DNA of 64,000 nt from Scolanthus callimorphus (taxonomy: Eukaryota; Cnidaria; Anthozoa; Actiniaria; Edwardsiidae). Every line of letters starts with the position of its first letter. Position 1 is the first letter of the stretch. The notes beneath the pieces are model-generated. The model made no database searches. It had not been told where the DNA came from and saw only the letters and a program-made list of their open reading frames with translations. The position numbers and the translations under genes are program-made. Of the stretch, positions 9,287 through 21,401 are shown piece after piece. The stretch spans positions 29,161,918 through 29,225,917 of the forward strand of contig CM066921.1 in NCBI GenBank assembly GCA_033964015.1. Reading direction: 5' to 3'.

Positions 9287-12200
9287 TCGAACACCACCCT
9301 TACCTTTCCAGGTTTGTTGATATTCAAAACGGGATGGTGTGGGAGAAACCAGCTCGGCTGACCCGTATCTGAAACTTGATCATCAGGAACCTTTCGGGCG
9401 TAGCCCTTTTCTAACAGATCATCCATGAATGCAGAGTACTTCTCATGCAATTCGCTGTCCTTCCTAAGTCTCCTCTCAAGCATCAGCAGACGATGTTCTG
9501 CCTGGACTTTGTTATTCTTCAAAGGAGGAGGATAAACTCGCCAAGGAAGCCCTATCTGATAGTGACCATTCACCAGCTTTACTGACTCTTGCATCATACT
9601 TAGCGCTCTCTTATCCTCTACCGACATCGACTTCTTCTCGCTAAACTGCGAATCGCTGAATTCCAGTTCACAGAATCTCTCAAATTGATGACTTAAATCT
9701 GCGTGTGCATCGATTCGATTAGCCTTGCGCCGACCTTTACGCCCCCTCCCGAGTGGGCCATTGATCGTCCAACCGAAAATCGTTCTAACAGCAAATGGTC
9801 CTCCGTCTTCGCTACGCCTAACTTCCATTGGCTCGTGAGCCAAAGGCACGTCGTTGCCGATTAATAAATCAATGGCGGAGTTTACTTCAGGTAGGTGAAT
9901 ACCGCTCAAGTGAGGCCATCTGTTTACATCGCTTTGACGCGGAATATCTTCTATAGTCACTGGAAGTTTCGGCCTTGAAAATACATTCGACAGTTCTAAA
10001 GTGTTCTCCCCTTGTAGGTTACTCACTTCCAGCTCAACAACTACGCATTCGCTTTCGACACTATCCTGATCCATAGTAGTTAATGACAGAGTAGTCTTCT
10101 TACCTTCGGCTCCGAGTTTAGATAAAAGCTGTTCTGTACAAAATGTCGTATTGGAGCCTGAATCAAGGAATGCGTAAGTGTCGATCGTTCTACTTCCTCC
10201 TTTCGCCTTTACTCTTACCCTGACTGGGACTATGGCGAGTCCTGTCGCGCATCCGGCCCCAGTAGCACTACACCGACTCTCTACATCTACGAAACCATTT
10301 TGAGCCTGGGGTTCATTCTCTCTTGAGTCTCGTCTGTTCTGCATCTCACCTGTCTGGTGACCACGTTCCGAAGATGACGTGCCTCTCTCAGCACTGCGTT
10401 CGCTAGGATGGAGGAACGTGGAATGTTTCCGCTGCAACTGGCAGTTTTCCTTTTTACAGAAACTATCTTTGGGGCAATCAGCTGCCCGATGTCCCGGCAT
10501 CAGGCAGTTATCACATAATCCTCTCCTGCGAGTAAACTTTATTCTATCCTCGACCGTCTTTGACTTAAACGACTCGCAACGTGATATCCAGTGAGGACCA
10601 TCACAAAAACTGCATTTCAGCGCTGGCTTGTCGCTTACTGGGTTCGCCTCGCCTCGAGGGGATGGGTCGCGTGTTTGAGTGGCAAAAACTTTCCGCTTTT
10701 TCTTGTCCTTACCAGGACCACATGGGAGTCCACCGTCTATTTTGCCAAAGATCGGGTGGTTTGCAGCTCGGGCTTTTACCTCAACAAAGTCTGCGATATC
10801 CGAAATGTTGATCTCTCTTCCGTGTATTTCGGTAATTTCATCCGCCTTATCGCGCCATCTTTGTCTCAAACCGTACGGCAGACGCTCGATTACTTTGCGC
10901 ATGGTGTCAGGATTTTCGATCTTACTTAAATAACCGATCTCTTTCAAAGCGTTCTTACAACTAGTAAGCAGAACAGAAAATCTTTGCAACCCAGCCGCGT
11001 CATCCGCCTTTATCTGTGGAGTTTTAACCACACGATCAACGTAAGCGGAAGCTACTTTATAACTCTGACCATATTTGCTCTGAAGTAGGTCGCGCGCAGT
11101 TTCGTAACCTCGTTGGGGTTCCATAGCTAAACAGCTTTCCATCAAAAGCTTCACATCTCCGGTCGTACTCTGCACCAAATAGTACAGTCTCATGCTAGGA
11201 TTAACTGTCTTAGTCTCTATCAAGTTGTCAAATGCGCGGATATAATTACGATACTCTAGCGGATCTCCAGAGAAAACCGGAAGTTCAGCATCGGGCAAAG
11301 TCAATGATATCAAATGTTTTTGTTGTTGCATTAGCAGTGACGGAACCAAATCGGGAGCAAGCGCTGAGACGTCATGCGTGGCACCTTTATTCTCAACCGG
11401 TACACTAGGGCGATTCAAGGAAGAAGGGATGCTATCATCTACAACAGGCTGCGAAGGAGAGCATTTAAACAGATCCAAAAAGGGCGTGGTACCAGTGTCC
11501 GCGGTAGACTGAGGCGAGGGTCCCTTAAATGGATTCCCAACTGATGAAGTACCAACATCTGTGATAAATTGGGTAGAAATTGGGTTGGAAACTGGTGGGG
11601 TGCCTGTGTCTGCAGGGGACTGGGTCGAGGCACACCTAAATGGGTTTGAAGGCGATGGGGTCCCTGTAGCTGTAACTAACTTTACTGGGGACGACTCATT
11701 TAATGATGCACGCGCAACAGTGTTCATGAAAGTTGAGAAGGGTGATGGGTTCCCTGTGTCCGGCACAGACTGGGACGAGTCAAGGCCTGGGATATTTCTT
11801 TCAACAAATGGGAAGGATGACTTCTTAATTTCTTCAGGTTCAGCCATTTTCGGGATACCCTTACTCAGGGATGTGAAACTATCATTGTTCAAATAGGTGT
11901 CTTGGGAGTGTGACATATTTTCCCTTTCCCCAGGTGGTAACTCAGGGGGGGATGAGACGCCGTCAATATCAGCTTGCAACGGGTGTTTTTCTTTCTCTTT
12001 ATTCGCAAAACTTGGAGAACATCCAAGATCGTATGAAGGGCTCAAAACGTTTCCCTTAGATTCAAACTTCGGTTCAACTGAGATTGACGGTATTCCTGTG
12101 GCGGCGCGCGTCTGGGCAGGATCGGGTGAATGAAATAATATCATGGTTTCTGACAAAGATTTTCTAGCCACTCTTTGGCTAGAAACACTAGAACTACTTA

Positions 12201-12459
12201 GATCGAGAGCCATTTCCTCTGCCTCAGCCTTGGCTACGTCGGTAGCTAGCCTCAGCCTTTCCTTTCGTTGATCTAACATGAATTGTTCCAGTTCAAGAGC
12301 CTGTCTTTCCTCCAAATTCGCGGCGTCAATTTTCAGTGTGGCTCGTTTCGCCGCCGCTCTCGCTCTGCTTGATCTAGTCGATGATTTCGTTCGGTAAGAA
12401 GACACATTACTTACCGAATCCTCGGGATCCACTCTGGGTAGATCCATGATTTCGGACAA
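9079..12459 (-). pseudogene. BEL-1 gag-protease-RT N-terminus, upstream of the frameshift
   Basis: Starts with ATG 13 bp inside the 5' LTR boundary. The order is a charged coiled N-terminus, Ser/Pro/Thr-rich low-complexity repeats (about 150-330), a DUF1759-type gag region ending near residue 560, cysteine knuckles (CSFCDGPHW ... CDNCLMPGH) near 613-690, and an aspartic protease with AFLDSGSN near 766. The start of the reverse transcriptase ends at DVQSMFYQVRV. After that the frame shifts and terminates within about 20 codons. Total length from 12459 to 6266 is one base short of a multiple of three, consistent with one missing base. Confidence 0.9.
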
Positions 12460-12472
12460 ATCTCGAACTTTA

Positions 12473-12846
12473 TGTAGATTTCAATAATTCGTGACGGGCA
12501 AACATCTCGAGACACACATAACTCAACATGACTTTATTCGTCTCTGACATCACATGAAGCGAAGTGAAGTGAAGTGAAGTGAAGTGGTTCGACTATAAAA
12601 CAAATCTAATGTGAGCTACAAAAGTCATACCTAATGAAACTACAAAGAAAGGCAACTACTTACGATTATCTGCCCTCAAAATATTAAGCGAGATGAGATT
12701 TCTAGTCCAGATTTCAAGTCATATTCCTCAATCGTACGAGCAAAGTTGACGTCTGTAAATCACTAACCTCGTGTTTTTTGCTAACTGTCAATCAATTGAC
12801 TGGACCGGAACCCAGACTGAACCGGAACCGGAAACGAAATCTTACA
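12473..12846 (-). repeat. BEL-1 5' LTR
   Basis: Second copy of the 374 bp LTR, with no visible difference from 5784-6157. It is followed on the plus strand by GCGACGCAAGCG, the resumed 32 bp-array/MITE sequence, which establishes the target duplication. The bases between the LTR and the ATG (12460-12472) are only 13, so the primer-binding site must overlap the start of the coding region. Confidence 0.93.
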
Positions 12847-13098
12847 GCGACGCAAGCGCAAGTCTAAAATCAATATTGATTAGCTTGCGCTTGCGTTCAC
12901 TAGACGCAAGCACAAGCCCAAGCAAACGGAACGCAGTCTCGATTTTCTTGTGCTTGCGTCTACGCTTGCGTTCTTGTGTGAACCAGAAAAGGGGATTGTG
13001 GGAGTTTGATATCCTTGCGTCTTGCGCTTGCGTTAGAATGAGAACCAGCCGGAAAAGCGCTTTACAATTGCTATGAGTAAAAGGAAAATGTGTAATAC

Positions 13099-13167
13099 CT
13101 TCATACTAATTCCTTTCAGCTTCTCACCATTTTTGCCAAACGCTTTCTCAATCTGGGCACAAAATTC
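13099..13167 (-). CDS. PRKDC: PRKDC exon M
   Basis: 69 nt, 23 codons, between a tcctttgtag acceptor and a gtattacac donor. It reads EFCAQIEKAFGKNGEKLKGI followed by SMK, the counterpart of the vertebrate FGKEFDKHFGKGGSKLL block. It joins in phase 0 to exon N across an 11 kb intron that contains BEL-1, the 32 bp array and a nested GPCR gene. Confidence 0.92.
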
Positions 13168-13469
13168 CTACAAAGGAGAATAGTATTGTTACTGCCGTTT
13201 TCATATTTCTGCGAGCCCTCCACCAACTTCCAAACCTCGTTTGGTGTCTGTCAATCAAACATCCAAAGAGCCCCGATAGATCTAAATAACTTTGCTTCGA
13301 ATCTTCGTGGCTACTAGTTGTTTTTGAACAGTATACAACTATTCCCTGAAGGGGAGACGGATAGCTGTCACTTTTGTCCTTAGTATTCCCCAAAAAATAG
13401 TCACTGTTACATTGAAACGTCTGCGACCGACACTAAAGCTCGCGCGCTACGTAACACGGTGAATATCCT

Positions 13470-13699
13470 TAGCCTGCTTGCAGGTGGTACTGGGTGTTTT
13501 TATCGCGGAAAACCCGGTCCGTTCGCTGATCGGACGCCATCTTGGATTTTTGAGACGCGCGGCCCTGGGAGCGAGCGCAAAAATCGGGCGAAGGGGAGGG
13601 GGAGGAGAATTTTGCGCTCGACCTCGGGAACACGCGCGCGCCTGATCAGCGAACGGTTTTCCGCGATAAAAAGACCCAGTACCGCCTGCAAGCAGGCTA
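13470..13699. mobile_element. MULE-like MITE with 10 bp target duplication
   Basis: Terminal inverted repeats of about 45 bp begin TAGCCTGCTTGCAGG and include ggtactgggt and tttttatcgcggaaaacc. TGAATATCCT flanks both ends (13460-13469 and 13700-13709). A 9-11 bp duplication with long TIRs is characteristic of Mutator-like MITEs. The GC-rich middle has no ORF of interest. Confidence 0.8.
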
Positions 13700-13876
13700 T
13701 GAATATCCTCGGATATTGCGAGGGTCAGGAGCCAATCAGATTGGTGGAATTATAATAATAATTGGATATGACATCATTTTAGGACGTGTGATATATATAG
13801 GTAATGGAGGCGAGTGCAATTTGGGGTTAACTTCATGAGTTTTCGATTTCTATCCCAAATTGCCTAGCCGTCTGTA

Positions 13877-14137
13877 TATACCGTTTCCGGGAAACGTTGT
13901 CACCCAAAACGCCTATAAGCTTGAAACGCAAAGGATAATGGGGGCATCTAAACTGCTACTGTTTGATCTGAATTCACACAGTTATCGCAACCATAGGTAA
14001 AATCATTAAATTTCAGGACATTTTCAAGCATGTTTCATTCTAATATTTTACAGAAATTCAAATAAATCTCTATCCATATTCCCTATTGCACCAAGCTTTG
14101 TTGCTTTTTCCAGTGACAACATCCCGGAAACGGTATA
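13877..14137. mobile_element. TA-type MITE, 260 bp
   Basis: The left end tataccgtttccgggaaacg with ttgtcac and the right end gtgacaacatcccggaaacg with gtata are inverted copies of about 26 bp. The palindromic TATA ends are consistent with a TA target site. No protein encoded. Confidence 0.7.
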
Positions 14138-14458
14138 TGTTTATGATATAAAAGGGCGGAACTCAACGCGCGTGTTGACTGTAAAGCCAAAAAGATCAAA
14201 GAAACACTGTCAATCAAATTGAACCAAACTTAAGATTTGCATTCGTTCATTCATCAAAACTTGACCATTGTTGACAGCTTTGAACAAACTGCCTCATACA
14301 TGAACTTCCAGAATTGGAAAAGAAAAAAGAAACGTTCCAGCGTCCAATCGCAGCCAAGTAATCTTTCCCTCAATTAAGAAAAAATGCCCTCGCTCTTAGC
14401 CAATGAGCATTGAGTAATTTTGCCCTGTAAGCACTTTAAAGAAGTGAGATTTCCTGAC

Positions 14459-14647
14459 CTTGGAAAATCGCTTCCTGTGAGGTCCGTGTTCCGAGGCTGG
14501 TGTCTGTGACGGGGATCCCGCCCGGCGGTTGCCATGGGATTCAAACAGTTGACTGTACATCTTGGCAAACGCCTCTTTAATAGCCGTGAGTTTGGTTCGC
14601 TTATCTTTGTCCTCCAAAATGAGCTTCATGTCACCTTCACACCAATC
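14459..14647 (-). CDS. PRKDC: PRKDC exon L
   Basis: 189 nt, 63 codons, between a tactttttccag acceptor and a gtcaggaa donor. It reads DWCEGDMKLILEDKDKRTKL, then FAKMYSQLFESHG and a Ser/Pro-rich loop, ending HRKRFSK. The DW start and the K-Y-L helix correspond to the vertebrate DWSND...IEKMYERMY block. The Ser/Pro loop sits where the vertebrate protein has a short variable linker. Confidence 0.92.
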
Positions 14648-15825
14648 CTGGAAAAAGTAGTTGAATAGAATGGAATAGGCTAGTCATCGTAGAATGACAA
14701 AAGTATTTAGGTCACTAACCCGGTATATAAAGTCATGCACTCTACAATCTTTGCCAAAATACTTGGAAAGGTAAACGGATGTCCATTTTTACAAGCTATT
14801 TTAGACGAGCTCTGCAGAATTTTCGCCCCCTCCCCTTTCAATGTTGATATCAGTGAGATGAATTGTCTCGGTATTTTGAAGCCCGTAATCTGGCAGTTAA
14901 AAATATGTACTAACATTGACTGGGGGAGGTGGTAACATAAGTTGAGGACAATCCCTAAAAAGACCAGAAAATACAGAGTTCTTTTAAAAAAAACCCGGTC
15001 CAAACGGATACAACCTACGCCCAGACCCATGATGGCGAGAACAAAAGCTTTGTGTCTGATAAATATATATGTTATTTACCGGCTTGGAGCTCCGTATAGG
15101 GAAAAACTGTGACCGAGGGCTGGAAAATGTTCACCGAGGCCGGAAGCCGACTCCAGACTCACTCTACACATTGCCTAATGAAGGCTAGCAGTTCGCAGCC
15201 GAAACGTTCTACACGGCTTTCCAATCTTGACACAATCAAATAGGTTTTAGGGTAAAAACAACGTAGTCGATAGGTATGAGGGATGATGAATAGGGTGGTG
15301 GGGTATCGGATACTACCACCCCAGTGGTTATTGTCTCGAAGGGATAACCGATTTTATTGCAGAAATGGTATGTTCTCTTCTTGTAGCACAACGGTAGGTT
15401 TTCGCCATGATTCATCAATTATTTCACGAGATATCTGCAGTCGAAAATCCGAAAGGAAAATTGAAAGAGGTGGTGGGTCTCGGGTACCCCGTTGTTTTGA
15501 AATATTATCAAAATAATTGTCGTCCAAGTAGACAAAATATATTGACCAGACAATATGACCTTTGCAGAACACCTATCACAGTGGGGCACAAAAGGATTAG
15601 AAACGTGATGATCTGTAATCTTTTTACCTGCTCATAAAGAACGTGGTCAAATCAAATCAACTTCGAATAAGCCACTTTTTCGGTCACATTTCTTTGCAAT
15701 TTTGTAAACAAGTCAACAAAAAATTTGTTCTCCTGTTGATTTACCTATAGGTCTATTCATAGGCTCGTACCGAAATAACAATCACATATAATAACTTTTC
15801 AGCAAGAGCCTATTAGTATGCAATC
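14648..15825. other. Intronic stretch with a hammerhead-like motif and a flank-homologous segment
   Basis: No gene is recognised. A hammerhead-like motif is annotated at 15160-15235. Positions 15620-15800 align with sequence downstream of the first fucosyltransferase (24893-25060), sharing acctgctcat, aacaagtcaac and aggtctattcatagg. That homology stops at the TTAA element at 15826. Confidence 0.5.
15160..15235 (+). ncRNA. Second hammerhead-like motif (degenerate)
   Basis: CTAATGA (15175-15181) occupies the CTGATGA position with one core change. Stem II aggct...agcc (15182-15200) follows, then an intact GAAA (15201-15204), a cgt/acg stem III and a weak stem I between attgcc and ggc...caat. 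The layout matches the motif at 371-486 but with different core damage. Probably a relic of a Penelope-like or retrozyme element. Confidence 0.35.
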
Positions 15826-17543
15826 TTAAGGTGGATCGACCCAGTAATTTTGCACCCATGCCAACCAATTTTGAACCTCTCATATAAAAACAGATTGATT
15901 TCTATTGCGCAGCCAATATAACATGCATACTACAAATAGACTGAAATACTTGTCAGTACAAAAATGGGGGAGATCGGAGTTAGTATCACGTGACAATCGA
16001 ACCACGCCTACTTTTACTCTCATCCCAGTTTCAGGCTGAACCGACATTTTTTTGATAAATGCTCTACGGTACCTCGAGATTGACTAATTGCCTACTTGTA
16101 ACCGAAGTTTGATTAAATTCTACAAGCCCGATCTGAAGATATTCTAGGATTTATAAATCATGGCTATAATTTATGTAAAATTTAGTGTAGCGAATAAATA
16201 TGTCAGAGTTTGGTACTTCATGGTTATAGATGAAAGTTTTTTATAGCTCATTCTATTTGTTATTGTTCAAGGAAGGTCATACTTTTGATTAAAATTGAAT
16301 ATTGTTTTGCGATTTCGAAAAATATAGAAATGTAAGTATCTACATAATTGCCCCACGCATCAGCTCAACGCGAAATGTGGGCCTACTTTCACGGAATTTG
16401 GTCTGATTTAAAAAATCGTAGTTTTTTTCGCTTCAAATTTTTGGAAGACTGAAATAGATCAATGTAAAGTTTGTCTCCAACGTTTCATATTAATTGAAAT
16501 CCTCTAAGGCTGTCAACTGGGGACGCAAAGACCGTAAATATTGGATAAATTTCTGTAGTTTCTACTCTGGGATTTGCTTTTGTTCCCCGTTCGACACAAA
16601 ATCGAATTCCAATGGAGCGCACGTGGGCTTGTCCATGCTTGGCTAGTCTCCGATGTATGATAATTTTCTTAGGTTTTTTGTTATGCACTAATTACCATAT
16701 GTCGGGGACCATTCAAAGAGCAGTCACGCGCGAATATCAACGTGTGCCGCACTGGAATTCGATTTTGTGCCGAACGAAGAACAAAAGCTAGTCCCTGAGC
16801 AGAAACTACACGAATCCATCCAATATTTATCGATCTTTGCGTCCACAGTTGATAACCATAGAGGATTTCAATTAATATGAAACTTTGGAGACAAACTTTA
16901 CATTGATCTATTGGAGTCGTCCAAAAATTTGAAGCGAAAAAAACTACGATTTTCTAAATCAGACCAAATTTCGTGAAAGCAACCCCAAATTTCGCAGTAA
17001 GCTGATGCGTGGGGCCATAGTGTTGATAGTTACATTTGTATCCTTTTCGAAATCGCAAAGAAATATTTAATTCTGATATATAAATGGCATGACCTTCCTT
17101 AAGCATATACAAATAGAACGAGCTATAAAAACTTTCAATTTATAACCATGAAGTACCAAACTCTGCCATGTTAATTCATGACACTGGATTTTACATAAAT
17201 TATAGCCCTGATTTATAAATCCTAAAATATCTTCAGATCGGTCTTGTAGAATTTAGTCAAACTTCGGTTACATGTAGACAATCAGTCAATGTCGGGGTAC
17301 CGTAGAGCATTTATAAAAAAAAATGTCGGTACAGCCTAAAACTGGGGTGAGAGTAAAAGTAGGCGTGGCCCGATTGTCACGTGTACTATCTCCGATCTCC
17401 CCAACTTTTGTACTGACATGTATTTCAGTCTATTAACAGTGTGTGTGTTATATTAGCTGCGCAATAGAAATCAATCTGTTTTTATATGAGAGGTTCAAAA
17501 TTGGTTGGTACGGGTGCAAAATTACTGGGTCGATCCACCTTAA
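15826..17543. mobile_element. TTAA-flanked 1.7 kb foldback transposon
   Basis: The whole stretch is a long inverted repeat. The left arm starts TTAAGGTGGATCGACCCAG and the right arm ends with its complement (17523-17543). Arms of several hundred bp stay alignable through blocks such as aatagactgaaatac/gtatttcagtcta and tcctctaaggctgtcaac/gttgataaccatagagga, meeting near 16690. TTAA at each end fits a piggyBac-like TTAA target, although TA is also possible. No transposase remains. Confidence 0.85.
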
Positions 17544-17807
17544 AAGCCGTACCGGGCTTTTGTGACGTTTGAAATAGTATTGTGTCAGAGCAATCTCCGT
17601 ATTTCTTCTTTGTTTGCGTTAGTTTAACGAAAACCTTAATATCTTAACAAAAGGAATCAATTATTCAAAATCCCCGACACGTTTTCGTAGACAATTAGCT
17701 CGTGATTTACAAAACACCCTCAGGCGACGTAAACAGTAAAAAATGCATTGTTCTACCTTCCTAGTTACTGTTGCTACGTCGGACAAGCCAAAACGTTACT
17801 TTGGAAT

Positions 17808-17880
17808 AGAAAGAAAGAAAAGAAAGAAAAGAAAGAAAAGAAAAGAAAGAAAAGAGAGAAAAGAAAGAAAAGAAAAAAAA
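17808..17880. repeat. (GAAAA/GAAA)n microsatellite
   Basis: Purine-only run of agaaagaaaa-type units on the plus strand. Any reading frame through it is Lys/Arg/Glu-rich filler and not a gene. Confidence 0.95.
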
Positions 17881-17944
17881 GGACCGGTCTTCTCCTAATC
17901 GCGAGGGATCTCCAAGCGGTCGAAATACACGACCGCTAGACAAG

Positions 17945-20900
17945 GAGAGGTTGGAGGACTTAACGGGCTGCATTAGATGACGCAAATTGCTGCCGCGCAG
18001 CTTACAATAATGAGGACTGTTTTACAGTATATATGCCTCGGAGAGTCAGGCCATTGCACCGGGAGACAATCCCCTACTCTTACGAAGAGTGCAGTGGGTT
18101 CTTTAGCGTCCACCTTGAACAGATAGACTTTCGATTGTGTGACGTAACAATACAAGTGAATTAGCGAAACGAAAATCAGTAAAAAAGAGGGAATGGAGGG
18201 GGGATGGGAATTAAAAGGAAATAAAGCTTATTTACATGGCATTTACAGTCATTATCTTCAAGAAATCAAGAAAGATTACAAACCTCGAAAAGGCTTGAAA
18301 TTTGGGAACGAAGTTCTTATTTTTTTACAACTTGTAAAAACCTGCACGGGTGGTGCAGGAGACTTGCAGGTAGAGCATTAATTACCAGACTATTCATTAT
18401 TTTTTCTTAAACATGTCCTTGAGTGTCCTTGTCCTTGAACCTCTTCTTGTGTTGTGATTCGTAGAAAGACTGTTATCCACATACACCTGCTTCAATTGAC
18501 GTTGCTTCTAAAACCATGTATCATGAGCCATGCTTCATAGTTGGAACTGATAATTCGTACCTAAATCGCAGCAATTCATGTCAAATTATATCTCAAAGTA
18601 GTAAACAAAATGCCATTGAGTGTTTTTAGTGTAGTTTGGTTTGCCAAATTCGTAGAAAATACGAGAAAAAGCGCTTTCATTACGATGCATGGTTCATGGT
18701 TTTACGTTTTACGGAGCAACGTTAATTGAAATACGTTTACACCTATTTCAAAAATGGTTGCACCGTCACAACTGTCGTTGTAGCCCGCGGTGCGTCTCGA
18801 AATTCTCGTTAACCCAGTTCAAAATTCTTGCGAGCGATGTATTGTACAGTCATTTGACATTAACAGGGTGATAATTATGGTTATTCATACTAAACACCAG
18901 CATGCACGATTCTATTTTGGTATACCTATCTGCTTCAATGACGCACTGTGGGCTACAACATACAGTTAAGACAGTGCAATCTTTTCTGAAATAGGTGTAT
19001 CTATAGCTTAATATTTTGGAAACAGTTAAAGCATTCACCTAATCCCTAACTAATATTCAACATGGAAGGCAAACTGAAGTTCATGTTTACATATCAACGC
19101 TGGCCTTTTTTGCTGAGGATACACGGGTTTTTCTTTCCTGAATGTTCCAATGCGATGATAAATAAAAATAAATAATCGGCCAAATAATCGGCTCAAGTCT
19201 GCACAACATCAGGACTAGTATACTAGTATTTTAAAAGACGCTTAGAACGCAGCTTGGTATCAAGCTCGCCCTGACTCTGGGGTCACAAATTATAGAAAAT
19301 AGATGTCACAGTTTTTGTGGTTTTGATGATATATATTCGGGCAAACTTTGTTTAATTCAGCAAAATATTGGTTTGGTCTAGCCGTGGTTCGTACTTTGGC
19401 GAGAGGCAGTTGTGATATTTTGCAGAATGAAGTCGAATTTGTACTATTTTTAATTTATCACCCCACTGAAACATTTCAGGAAAAAAAAAACCTCTCGTGT
19501 CCCCGGATTAAAAAACGGCGTTCGTTTGTAAACATTTTGAAGTCATGTACGGAAACCATTTTGTAGTTTTTAACGTCTCAGAGTGAACTCCAGACTTAAG
19601 TTATGCTAATTTCATTTTGATCCAAATAAATTGACGTCTTTAACTTCTTCTCCATTCTGCTAAGATTATATTATATTGTGGAATGTTAATGAATAGTATT
19701 TTATTCGTTTCTGTATTATTACATCAATGCTGGAAATAAAAAGAAAATTTGCAAATAATCGTAAAATTTTAGTCGCAAAATGCTGATTTCTAGACGCAGT
19801 TTTTTAGGGCATGAAACGTCGTTATGGCGCTAAAGTTTAAGTGTCAACGCTAGGCGCCGTCTGACAAAAAAAAATTGTTAACTGGTAACTTTAAACTTTT
19901 TAAAGCAATTTCCAGTCCAGTTTTTTAATATTTAAGAGAAAAACACGACGATGTATCCAATTTTCTGAAGCAAGTCGAAATCTGTGGGGAACCCTCGATG
20001 CCGTAGAACAATGGAGTTTCGTTTCCTTCTTGCATGAATGATTACTTACCGTCGAACAAAGAGCAATACTGCTAAATAAATCACCTGACAACCTGTTACT
20101 TAGCCAATTAAGTTAATGGGATTTCAATAGCTTTGCCACCTTGCTGAACACAAAGTTGGGCAAGTTACAAATTTAGAGTCACCGAAAACCTAATCTTTTA
20201 ACGTCACTCATTATGAAAATAATAACATAAATTTGTAAAAAATGCTTTTAACGTGATATGGTGAAAGGCTGAGGTTCGCATATCGATGTAGGATGCAAAG
20301 ATATGCGCGGATTCTAATACAGCTTACATGAGAAAATCTGACTCATTTGAAATCGATTTACTTCAGTTTTTTTTTCAAACATACTAAATTTGCCATCTTA
20401 ATTCGATTAAAATCTTAGCAACCCTTCATCGTAATTCTATGAAATGTTCCGTTCTGTTCCCTTTAATCTAACTCTTCAATTCTATAGATAAATTAATCAC
20501 GTGACGAGTGAATTCCACAGTGAATTTCACATGAAAAACGATGCTTTTTCCCCTCGATTTCAGCCAATCAGCACGCGAGATAGAGTCATAGCATGGGATT
20601 CTAGAGAATATTTATTTGTATTTTGACCATCTCTTTAAGTGATACGTTTGAGGTACGATCTGTAGGCAAATCTATCTCATCAGGGTTTACAAACAATCAT
20701 ACTCCTGGGTTCAGACCAGTCGTTGTAATACTGAAATTTTGAAACAAAAGTAGCAAAAGGTATAATCAAATGGATTTTTATTCGTTTAAAATAAGAAATC
20801 TCACTTAAATCACTGTTTACAAAAACATAGAAATAGAAGAAATATGGAAATGAAAGAGCAATACTGCTAAACAAATCACCAGATAACATTTTACTTAGCC

Positions 20901-21400
20901 AATTAAGCTAATGGAATTTCAATAACTTTGGACACCTTGGCCACGCGTAAAGTTGTGCAAGTTATAAATTTAAGTTTTGGGGGTTTGTCTAGGCAAAATA
21001 TATAATAGGTTTACTGAAAGCAGCGTGACAAGTCAAAAGATTTTGAAACTAAAGTAGTAGGTAATTAAATTGGTCTAATTTGCTTAAAATAAGAAACAAT
21101 ATAATCCGAGAGAAATCTCACTGCACTGTGTACAAAAACATGTCAAAATATGCATAAAGAAAGACTGTAGATTAACTTTGAAACACGAAAAATGGAAATG
21201 AAAATAAACTGACTGAAGTGTCAAATTCTACTGTTAAATCGAAAGATCGTTTTTACAGATCATGGCGGGGGTAAGGGGTGGGGGTAGGACAAAAACAATA
21301 GTTACATCGGGATCATGCCAGTTTTAATCCAGTATTTATATGTGGTTTCAAATGATTCTCAGCCACGTTACAAACAAGGAGACAATCACCGAACATCACA
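17945..21400. other. Large intronic stretch without genes
   Basis: This is AT-rich intron of PRKDC. It holds a foldback at 18739-18998 and a diverged repeat family: 20065-20180 resembles 20861-20975 (caatactgctaaa, acttagccaattaag, gcaagtta), and 20720-20850 resembles 21030-21200. I see no coding exon, RNA gene or regulatory site with confidence. Confidence 0.5.
18739..18998. mobile_element. Foldback MITE, 260 bp, imperfect arms
   Basis: The left arm acacctatttcaaaaatggt (then tgcac and gttgtagccc) is the inverted, diverged counterpart of the right arm ending tgcaatcttttctgaaatag then gtgt. Arms are about 70 bp around an unpaired centre. Confidence 0.55.
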
Positions 21401-21401
21401 A

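Larger units (their letters stand above)
5784..12846 (-). mobile_element. BEL/Pao LTR retrotransposon BEL-1
   Basis: 7063 bp element with two 374 bp LTRs that look identical, flanked by GCGAC on both sides (5779-5783 and 12847-12851), a 5 bp target duplication typical of BEL/Pao. It is in the PRKDC intron between exons M and N and in the same orientation as the gene. The coding region is a single gag-pol broken by one frameshift. Identical LTRs imply a very recent insertion. Confidence 0.94.
5121..13052. mobile_element. TIR element interrupted by a 32 bp array and BEL-1
   Basis: The left end reads ggctgattcccactagaacg followed by caagcgcaag; the right end at 13049 closes with the near-complement cttgcgcttgcg then ttagaatgagaaccagcc. 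Both ends are rich in gcgcaagc. The element therefore appears to be a MITE of the GGCTGRTTCYCA type whose interior expanded into a 32 bp tandem array (5139-5783) and was then split by BEL-1. Without these it would be a few hundred bp. Confidence 0.6.

Noticed and set aside
15236..15640. Overlapping open frames with GGGSRVPRCFEIL and similar
   Set aside because: No recognised domain on either strand; appears to be intronic or repeat DNA.
17748..17985. Lys/Arg/Glu-rich and Phe/Ser-rich open frames
   Set aside because: Caused by the GAAAA microsatellite.
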